From Solobacterium sp. (GTDB lineage: Bacteria > Bacillota_I > Bacilli_A > Erysipelotrichales > Erysipelotrichaceae), in contig JAFWJP010000292.1 of the NCBI GenBank assembly GCA_017514645.1, positions 1 to 6,349 of the forward strand: a stretch of 6,349 bases of DNA, written 5' to 3'. A program made the position numbers and the translations under genes. Positions 1 through 5,624 of the stretch are shown here, in pieces. Position 1 is the first letter of the stretch. Each line of letters starts with the position of its first letter. The notes below the pieces were generated by a model that made no database searches, was not told the DNA's origin, and was given only the letters and a program-made list of their open reading frames with translations.

Positions 1-504
1 CTGTACTTCCGGAAACAGTCTTCCGGAAAGGCGGAATGACTGCTTTCCGAATACCGCAAGGATAATGGTGATCTCATGCTTCAGCAGGAAATCCGTGAAT
101 GCTTTGACAGCTGTACGCAGACCCAGATCATGCGGATATCGGTAGGATCCGGTCGCCAGCAGCGGGAACGCAACAGACTGACATCCGTGTTCCGCAGCCA
201 GTCTTAGCGCATTGTCATAGCATTGCCGCAGGATCTTCTCCTCTCCCTGTTTTCCGTCCTTCCAGCGCGTGCCGCATACATGGATGATATATTTGGCATC
301 CAGATCAAAAGCAGGCGTTACAGCCGCTTCTCCGGGCTCCAGATGCCCGATTGCTCTCCTGGCTTCCAGCAGTTTCACCCTGCCGGCAGCCTGATAGACC
401 GCACTGTCCACACCGGCACCGATCAAAGGCTCACGGTTGGCCGTGTTGACGATCGCATCCGCCCTGATGTGTGTAATATCATTTCTGACGATCAATAACG
501 GCAT
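1..504 (-). CDS. Macrodomain protein, putative ADP-ribose binding/hydrolysing (3' end outside window)
   Basis: The frame is open from the ATG at 504-502 to the left edge, giving 168 residues of an unfinished protein. The fold is recognisable as a macrodomain (Appr-1''-p processing family). Residues 8-11 are NDIT, residues 18-23 are IVNTAN (the adenosine-side motif), residues 29-33 are GAGVD (the first ribose/phosphate loop, usually GGGVD) and residues 115-124 are LLATGSYRYP (the second phosphate loop, usually a STGxxGxP pattern). Macrodomains bind ADP-ribose or its derivatives and many remove ADP-ribose or O-acetyl groups; which of these applies here cannot be told. There is no signal peptide, so it should be cytoplasmic. 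The ATG is chosen because GAGG lies 5 bases upstream of it and because it starts directly on the first beta strand. Many Firmicutes relatives carry an extra C-terminal region of unknown role; any such part lies beyond the window. It is probably co-transcribed with the hydrolase gene 26 bases upstream. The fold is sure; the activity is not. Confidence 0.88.
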   Translation of the reverse strand, partial: MPLLIVRNDITHIRADAIVNTANREPLIGAGVDSAVYQAAGRVKLLEARRAIGHLEPGEAAVTPAFDLDAKYIIHVCGTRWKDGKQGEEKILRQCYDNALRLAAEHGCQSVAFPLLATGSYRYPHDLGLRTAVKAFTDFLLKHEITIILAVFGKQSFRLSGRLFPEVQ

Positions 505-509
505 ACTTA

Positions 510-513
510 CCTC
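510..513 (-). promoter_or_regulatory. Ribosome binding site of the macrodomain gene
   Basis: GAGG (GTGAGGT in context) lies 5 bases before the ATG at 504-502 on the minus strand. An ATG slightly upstream (517-515) is followed at once by TGA, so it cannot be the start; this fixes the gene start at 504. Confidence 0.7.
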
Positions 514-520
514 ACATAAA

Positions 521-542
521 GACGCTGCACTCAGGCAGCGTC
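521..542 (-). terminator. Hairpin overlapping the hydrolase stop codon; weak terminator or attenuator
   Basis: An 8-base-pair perfect stem (GACGCTGC / GCAGCGTC) with a 6-base loop (CTGAGT on the minus strand) spans the last codons and TGA stop of the glucosaminidase gene. On the minus strand it is followed by TTTATGT, a short T run. On the plus strand no T run follows, so if it terminates it acts only in the direction of the genes. The T run is short for a strong intrinsic terminator and the macrodomain gene starts 17 bases later, so partial termination, attenuation or protection of the upstream mRNA is as likely as full termination. The stem is seen directly; the role is inferred. Confidence 0.5.
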
Positions 543-3500
543 CTCAATCACCAGCAGATACCGGTCATGTACACCGGACTTCAGGATCCGGTAAACACGT
601 CCCTCATACGTTACAGACTCTGCCTGCAGCGGACGATAATTGTACAGACTGAAGATATCCCTCGCTTCATCCGTTGCCAGATCCAGCAGGATCCGGTACG
701 TTCCGTTTTCCAGACCCTTCAGATCGGCACTGACTGTAAAGCAGGAATCCATGATCGTATACTTTGAACCGCGCATTGCCGCAAAGTCGAACAGACACCC
801 GTCGTTCTGTGCATCGAACCGGATGATCTCCCCGGAACTGTCTTCCAGAAGAAGCGCATAGACCGGATGATTCTCTTCGTTGATATAGGTGTTCGCGATG
901 AACGCACTGCCTTTGACCTGCAGTACGGCATCCTCGCTGACCGCTATGCTCTCTTCAGCATAGACGGACGCCTTGCGCTTCGGTTTCCTGATGAGACTGC
1001 GGTCAATTCCGCTGATCTCCTTGGAGATCTCCAGACGGTAATTCGACATCGGGCTAGCATAGAAACGGAATATGACACCATCCAGATCCGCTTCTGCTTG
1101 ATCCACGGATTCCTTGTTGGAGATCACCAGGTGCGAACCGCTCAGAGACCCGTTCTCAACCCTGACACGCAGATAATAATTGCCTTCATCCAGCACTGCA
1201 GGATCGATGACAGCCCGGTAACCAACACGCGTATAATCATAGCCGTCAAGGAAATCGATCGGTGTTTCCAGATCGATGGTCTCTGTTTCCGCAGGGCGCT
1301 CTTCCCCGGTTTCCATATCCACCAGCAGCAGCGTAATCGTAACATCACTTTCCGCAGGTGCATTGACCTGATCAAAGTACGCAGCACCCTGGATCACCAG
1401 CTGACCGTTCTCTTCCGTCTGCACCTGTTCCACCGACTGCATGACCTTTCCGCTCTCCTGGACCGGATTCTGCAGTATAACGGTGCATCCGCGGCCTTCC
1501 GCATAATTGCCGTAGCCTTCCAGACAGACGCAGCCATCGCTCTCAGCATCGTACTGCGCGTTCATTCCGCAGTCCAGCGCAGAGATCGTAACGGACACAA
1601 TGCCGTCATTCCGTTCAAACGTATACACCCTTCCCTGATGCACGAAGCGCTCAGGAACGGTATCGAAACTGACATAGCTTTCAGTATCGTACTGCGGATA
1701 CTCCGAATACGAAGATGTAAAGACCAGGAAATACGTTCCTACAGGAATCTGTGAAAGATCGACCGTCCCGGTGAAGGAAACTTCATCATTGCCGCGTACC
1801 GTCGATACCAGCGCGGTTTCCGTGGTATTGCTGAAGGTCAGATCCTGCAGATACAGTTTCTGCGTGATCTGGTTTTCTTCCGTTACGTAGATACCGGGTG
1901 TAAACGCTCTTCCGGACAGGCTCAGCTCTGTACCGTTTACCGTCAGGGCATCAAATCCCAGCACCGGATCACCGGTAGGTGTTCTGCCCTTGACACTCGG
2001 TACCGTGCTGTTGATCCGGGTGATCTCATCTGCGGAGATCCAGCCGGTATAATGGTTCCAGTCCCAGTCCAGCAGACCGGCATTCTTGACATCCGTTACC
2101 GTTTTCCCGCTGAGATAGCTCGTCGACTGCACCTCATACCAGCCATCGCTCTCCGAAACGATCGCAACGGTATGGTTCATCTGGTATGTCGGTCCGTACC
2201 GTGTATAGTACAGTTCTTCTCCGTTGATCTGCGTACAGATGCTCGTCATCCGGTTATCAGCGATGATACCGAGCGCTGCAGCGTTGTAATCTGTCAGATT
2301 GCCGTCATAATTGTTCGCAAACTTGTCAAATTCATACGCAATAGCCGCAAGCTTCATCCCCCAGTAATTGTCACCGGCATATTTGACATTGACGCCGGAA
2401 CCTTTATTGCCCAGATGACTTCCGAAATACCGCCAGTCCTTGATATTCACAAACCCGCGGAGATTGATTCCCATCTGCTCCATGATCGCCTGCTTGATCG
2501 AAGGAAAGTAGCTTGCCCGGTTCGGATCCGAATCATAAGCGCACCACCCGAACAGATTGTTCCGGTTCACTGCGTAATCACTCGTTCCGTACGCTGATTC
2601 CAGACAGGCAATCGCAAATACGAGCATGGCATTCATGCCGTAGCGGTCCTGTCCTTCCAGGAAGTATCCGCCGGTATCCCAGAGCTTTGAAGACTGATCA
2701 TAACCCTTTGCGCTCAGAAACTTATTGTACATGTCCGCAGGGATCGCTGACTGCGTACGCAGCGGCAGGAACTGATAATAGTTGTAATAGACACCAGCAA
2801 GGTCACTGTATTTCCGGTCATTGTAGAAGGAATACCCATCATCGCTGAAGTAGGTTGCGCCTTTCATCATCCACTCGGCTGCCTGACCGACCACAAAGCG
2901 CCACTGGATCGGTACGGAATCCCGCGACCAACCCGGAGCACAGTAATACACCAGGTCGAGATAATTCCCGTTCTGCTCCACACGGTAATATCCCTGCATG
3001 ACATGCATGCCGAACGGTTCTTCCCCGTCATAGGTGGAATTGCCGCCCAGATACAGAGGCAGGCCATCCGTAATGAACTTCATCGGAACCAGGTCCATTT
3101 CCTTCAGGTTCATATAGCCGTCAAAACCGCTGATCTTCACCCGTACCCATCCGGTACCGTCCTCATTGTAGGAATACGTACCTTCATACGCCATTTCCCG
3201 GTGTACGGTCACATAGGTCGTCTTCCGGTCGTAGATATTCTCCATGTACTGATAGATCGTACCGGTATTCGCTCCGCTTCTCTGCGGATAGGAATACGCG
3301 ATTCCGCTGCTCATCATGATGATCTTGGTCGGACTGTAGCTCTCCTTGTGACGGATCACACCATCATCACCGACGGAAAACATCGCTGTCTTGGCCGATG
3401 CCAGATCGTTGTAGCAGCCGACCTTGGCAAAGGTGCCGCTCCCCGTCACATAATCCACTTCATCCGCTGAACATGCCATCGGATACAGATCGTAGTATTC

Positions 3501-3590
3501 CTTGGCTTCCGCCTGAATGACCCTTTCCGTACTGCACAGAGAAGACACAGCCATGATCAGACCAAGCATCAGTTTCATCCATCTTTTCAT
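531..3590 (-). CDS. Secreted multidomain glucosaminidase (peptidoglycan hydrolase)
   Basis: A complete 1019-residue exported protein. A signal peptide (KR-rich start, hydrophobic residues 7-20) probably ends at AEA|K, residues 27-30. Residues about 30-280 are poorly characterised and include an SH3-like stretch near 140-170. Residues about 281-425 match the glucosaminidase (GH73-type) domain: FAIACLESAYGTS, with the likely catalytic Glu331, then NRNNLFGW and AYDSDP, as in enzymes that cleave beta-1,4 bonds between GlcNAc and MurNAc in peptidoglycan. Residues about 445-528 look like a second SH3-type wall-binding domain (DGWYEVQS, GWIS). Three related beta modules follow (about 541-670, 714-858, 877-1016), with a Cys-rich EGF-like insert at 674-702. 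There is no LPxTG motif or C-terminal membrane helix, so it is probably wall-bound non-covalently or released. The start has AGAGGAG 6 bases upstream. Expected role: wall turnover or daughter-cell separation. The enzyme class is confident; exact bond specificity is inferred from the family. Confidence 0.9.
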   Translation of the reverse strand: MKRWMKLMLGLIMAVSSLCSTERVIQAEAKEYYDLYPMACSADEVDYVTGSGTFAKVGCYNDLASAKTAMFSVGDDGVIRHKESYSPTKIIMMSSGIAYSYPQRSGANTGTIYQYMENIYDRKTTYVTVHREMAYEGTYSYNEDGTGWVRVKISGFDGYMNLKEMDLVPMKFITDGLPLYLGGNSTYDGEEPFGMHVMQGYYRVEQNGNYLDLVYYCAPGWSRDSVPIQWRFVVGQAAEWMMKGATYFSDDGYSFYNDRKYSDLAGVYYNYYQFLPLRTQSAIPADMYNKFLSAKGYDQSSKLWDTGGYFLEGQDRYGMNAMLVFAIACLESAYGTSDYAVNRNNLFGWCAYDSDPNRASYFPSIKQAIMEQMGINLRGFVNIKDWRYFGSHLGNKGSGVNVKYAGDNYWGMKLAAIAYEFDKFANNYDGNLTDYNAAALGIIADNRMTSICTQINGEELYYTRYGPTYQMNHTVAIVSESDGWYEVQSTSYLSGKTVTDVKNAGLLDWDWNHYTGWISADEITRINSTVPSVKGRTPTGDPVLGFDALTVNGTELSLSGRAFTPGIYVTEENQITQKLYLQDLTFSNTTETALVSTVRGNDEVSFTGTVDLSQIPVGTYFLVFTSSYSEYPQYDTESYVSFDTVPERFVHQGRVYTFERNDGIVSVTISALDCGMNAQYDAESDGCVCLEGYGNYAEGRGCTVILQNPVQESGKVMQSVEQVQTEENGQLVIQGAAYFDQVNAPAESDVTITLLLVDMETGEERPAETETIDLETPIDFLDGYDYTRVGYRAVIDPAVLDEGNYYLRVRVENGSLSGSHLVISNKESVDQAEADLDGVIFRFYASPMSNYRLEISKEISGIDRSLIRKPKRKASVYAEESIAVSEDAVLQVKGSAFIANTYINEENHPVYALLLEDSSGEIIRFDAQNDGCLFDFAAMRGSKYTIMDSCFTVSADLKGLENGTYRILLDLATDEARDIFSLYNYRPLQAESVTYEGRVYRILKSGVHDRYLLVIEDAA

Positions 3591-3596
3591 CGCATG

Positions 3597-3603
3597 CTCC
3601 TCT
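3597..3603 (-). promoter_or_regulatory. Ribosome binding site of the glucosaminidase gene
   Basis: AGAGGAG sits 6 bases before the ATG at 3590-3588 and directly abuts the TAG stop of the upstream frame (3606-3604). Ribosomes finishing that frame would end on this site, which supports translational coupling. An ATG at 3594-3592 is followed after one codon by TGA and is not the start. Confidence 0.8.
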
Positions 3604-4050
3604 CTAGTTCAGATTCACGATCACACTGACCGGCTGATCATACCCGCGTACCTTCAGCTTCAGAACACCCCGGTACGTAACCGGATGATCATCCGGATCA
3701 TAAGCATAGAAGAACAGGAATCCACTGTCCTTGTCCGTAACGGACTTCCCGAGAATATTGTCATTCTTCAGGGACCGGACAGAGGATGGTAAGGCGGTGA
3801 ATACTTCACCGGTGGTATCCGGAACATATTCCGCACTCTCAATGATGATTTCATCACCCCACAGGGAAACCGCCTCCACCTTGAACGCATAGACCTTGGT
3901 CGTACTGGGAAGCAGATATTCCGATTCCGTGCCGTTCTCGGTTTTGTACAGCGGCTGTCCGGTAATATCGTAGGCCGCGGATACCCGCATCTGGTACGTC
4001 TCTCCGTCTGTGATCACATCATCTGCGTGATACTCCAGCGCTTCCCGCTT
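3604..4050 (-). CDS. Second module of the split membrane-anchored protein (after in-frame TGA)
   Basis: This stretch continues the reading frame of the 4051-4599 gene directly after its TGA and stays open for 148 residues to TAG at 3606-3604. Numbered on the combined frame, it covers residues 184-331. Residues about 236-331 form a beta-rich module whose strand pattern resembles the first module (V-R-x-L, then LGK, then alternating hydrophobic strands ending VSVIVNL). It has no signal peptide or membrane helix. The first in-frame start is GTG at 4017-4015, whose nearest GGAG is about 15 bases away; an ATG at 3990-3988 has GGAG 11 bases upstream but would cut into the module. A domain of this extracytoplasmic type without an export signal makes little sense as a separate protein, so I read it as the C-terminal half of one gene, reached only by stop readthrough or now a relic. 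Some annotators would call a separate CDS from 4017 to 3604. Function unknown. Confidence 0.6.
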   Translation of the reverse strand, partial: KREALEYHADDVITDGETYQMRVSAAYDITGQPLYKTENGTESEYLLPSTTKVYAFKVEAVSLWGDEIIIESAEYVPDTTGEVFTALPSSVRSLKNDNILGKSVTDKDSGFLFFYAYDPDDHPVTYRGVLKLKVRGYDQPVSVIVNLN

Positions 4051-4053
4051 TCA
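4051..4053 (-). other. In-frame TGA separating two tandem modules (codon 183)
   Basis: The minus-strand sequence reads AAC GCG GAA TGA AAG CGG GAA GCG. The frame is open for 182 codons before and 148 codons after this single stop, with no shift in phase. It could be the true end of the first gene, a nonsense substitution, a sequencing error or a leaky stop. TGA is used as a normal stop at the end of the glucosaminidase gene (533-531), so a general TGA-to-Trp genetic code is unlikely. Confidence 0.8.
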
Positions 4054-4599
4054 TTCCGCGTTCACCAGCTGGAACTTCATCTCCCTGGTGCCCGGAATAT
4101 CACAACTGACCGTCAGGCTTGCCAGCGCGTCATCCTTGACCGGAATGAACACATTGGCTGTATAGGAAGCATCTTCGCTGATCAGGCTGAAACAGACGTT
4201 CTGCCTGCCGAGGTACAGACTTTTTTCCTCAAGCAGACGTACGTATTCCTGCGTATTGTCCAGCGTGATCCCTTCTTCCGTCACGAAGTGCTTCAGGGAC
4301 AGATTGGTCGGACCGTCGGCACTGACGCGCACTGAAGCAATGATAAAGCGGAAATCCGGATCCCCGAGGTCATATACAGTATAATCCCGCCAGGAGATCC
4401 TGATGGTCTCCTCTTCCGGATCGGTTGCGCCGGGCTTTTCATGATTCCCGGTCTCGTTGATCTCCGCTGCAGGGACAACATCATCCTTCTGACCGGATTT
4501 CTTTCCGAACAGAACATCGAAAAACACCAGGCACCCGAAAACCAGCACCAGCAGTGCCAATGTCCAGATCAGAATGTTTCGTTTGCGGCGGTCAGTCAT
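4051..4599 (-). CDS. Single-pass membrane-anchored protein, extracytoplasmic beta module (N-terminal part)
   Basis: 182 residues to the TGA. The start MTDRRKRN is strongly positive, followed by one hydrophobic helix at about 9-31, so the topology is N-terminus inside and the rest outside the membrane. Residues 34-66 are a polar, acidic linker rich in E, D, P and G. Residues about 67-180 form a beta-rich module (FRFIIASVRVSA; FVTEEGITL; YVRLLEEKSLYLG; ANVFIPV; MKFQLV) of a kind common in uncharacterised Firmicutes surface proteins. I do not recognise a named family. It lies 6 bases after galE in the same frame (TAG AAC TGT ATG) and has no clear Shine-Dalgarno sequence; the nearest GGAT is about 17 bases upstream. 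Translation therefore probably depends on ribosomes ending galE. No other in-frame start is available after the galE stop. The intact protein was probably 331 residues with a second module (4050-3604). A scaffold, sensor or RseP substrate role is possible but not shown. Confidence 0.75.
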   Translation of the reverse strand: MTDRRKRNILIWTLALLVLVFGCLVFFDVLFGKKSGQKDDVVPAAEINETGNHEKPGATDPEEETIRISWRDYTVYDLGDPDFRFIIASVRVSADGPTNLSLKHFVTEEGITLDNTQEYVRLLEEKSLYLGRQNVCFSLISEDASYTANVFIPVKDDALASLTVSCDIPGTREMKFQLVNAE

Positions 4600-4605
4600 A
4601 CAGTT

Positions 4606-5619
4606 CTATTGTATCCCATCCGGATTCTTTACAGTAAAATTCCAGGAATCATTGCACATGTCATCAATGTTGTATACAGCCTTCCAGCCAAGAAGACGCT
4701 CTGCCTTCTCCGTATCCGCCCAGCACTCCGCGATATCGCCGGGCCGGCGGTCCATGATCCGGTACGGCAGTTCCCTGCCGCAGGCTTTCTCATAGGCATG
4801 CAGCACTTCCAGAACACTGTAGCCGTTTCCTGTTCCCAGGTTGATGCGCTCACAGCCACGGTGCTTATCCGCATATTCCACGGCTTTGATATGTCCCTTG
4901 GCAAGGTCCACAACATGGATGTAGTCCCGTACGCCGGTACCGTCCGGTGTCGGATAATCATTGCCCCAGACGCGCAGATAATCCAGTGTACCGTTCGCAA
5001 CACGGGCAATATAGGGTACCAGATTGTTGGGAATGCCGTTGGGAACTTCTCCGATAAGTCCGCTGCGGTGTGCCCCGATCGGATTGAAATAGCGCAGCAG
5101 CAGTACCGACCATTCCGGATCACTGACGCAGAGATCCGCCAGGATCATCTCATTCATCAGCTTTGTTGTACCATACGGATTGGTCGTATGCGTCGGGAAA
5201 TCCTCCCGGATCGGTACAGAAGCCGGATCGCCGTAAACCGTAGCGCTCGAAGAGAATACCAGTTTCTTTACACCGGCATTGTTCATCGCCCTGTAAAGAT
5301 TCAGGGAACCGGCAATATTGTTTTCATAGTAGGTCAGCGGAATCTGCACGGATTCACCCACAGCTTTGTATCCAGCAAAGTGAATGACCGCATCAATCGG
5401 ATTCTCCGCAAAGATCCGTGCCAGTCCTTCCGGATCCAGCAGATCGACCTGATAGAACTTCGGCTTCTTCCCGGCAATCTGTTCGATCCTGTCCAGAACC
5501 TTGATGGAAGAATTGTAAAGGTTGTCCATCACAACAACATCATACCCTGCTTCGATCAGCTCCACGCAGGTATGGGAACCGATATAGCCCGTTCCGCCTG
5601 TTACAAGAATCGTCTTCAT
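4606..5619 (-). CDS. galE: UDP-glucose 4-epimerase
   Basis: A complete 337-residue protein, the normal length for GalE (about 338 in E. coli). It interconverts UDP-glucose and UDP-galactose in the cytoplasm using tightly bound NAD, in the Leloir pathway and in supply of galactosyl donors for surface glycans. The Rossmann motif GGTGYIGSH is at residues 8-16. The catalytic set is Ser125 in SSSATVYG and Tyr149-x-x-x-Lys153 in NPYGTTK. RYFNPIGAH (176-184) is the typical uridine-sugar-side motif. Residue 299, in GDIAECWAD, is Cys where E. coli GalE has Tyr; a small residue at this site is associated with acceptance of UDP-GlcNAc/UDP-GalNAc as well. The start has GGGAGG 8 bases upstream. It begins 5 bases after the rseP stop and ends 6 bases before the anchored-protein gene. 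There are no galK or galT genes nearby, so a role in glycan precursor supply seems more likely than galactose catabolism. Confidence 0.97.
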   Translation of the reverse strand: MKTILVTGGTGYIGSHTCVELIEAGYDVVVMDNLYNSSIKVLDRIEQIAGKKPKFYQVDLLDPEGLARIFAENPIDAVIHFAGYKAVGESVQIPLTYYENNIAGSLNLYRAMNNAGVKKLVFSSSATVYGDPASVPIREDFPTHTTNPYGTTKLMNEMILADLCVSDPEWSVLLLRYFNPIGAHRSGLIGEVPNGIPNNLVPYIARVANGTLDYLRVWGNDYPTPDGTGVRDYIHVVDLAKGHIKAVEYADKHRGCERINLGTGNGYSVLEVLHAYEKACGRELPYRIMDRRPGDIAECWADTEKAERLLGWKAVYNIDDMCNDSWNFTVKNPDGIQ

Positions 5620-5624
5620 ATACT

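Noticed and set aside
6..29. Direct repeat CTTCCGGAAA (6-15 and 20-29), possible binding site
   Set aside because: It lies within the macrodomain coding frame and is explained by the similar codons for FRLSGRLFPE; no promoter is near.
867..1754. A plus-strand open frame of 295 codons inside the glucosaminidase gene
   Set aside because: Antisense to the repeat modules, which are coherent on the minus strand; no ribosome site or domain supports it. The same holds for the 2052-2597 and 3003-3470 plus-strand frames.
3532..3590. Lipobox at Cys19 of the glucosaminidase signal peptide
   Set aside because: The residues before it are S-S-L, with Leu at -1, which does not fit; an AEA|K signal peptidase I site a few residues later fits well.
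4051..4053. Selenocysteine at the in-frame TGA
   Set aside because: No redox motif surrounds the site, the protein is a surface beta module, and I see no convincing SECIS-like stem-loop just downstream.
4051..4599. Lipoprotein signal (VFGC, Cys23) in the membrane-anchored protein
   Set aside because: Phe at -2 does not fit the lipobox, and the hydrophobic run continues past the Cys (LVFFDVLF), which fits a membrane helix better than a cleaved lipoprotein signal.
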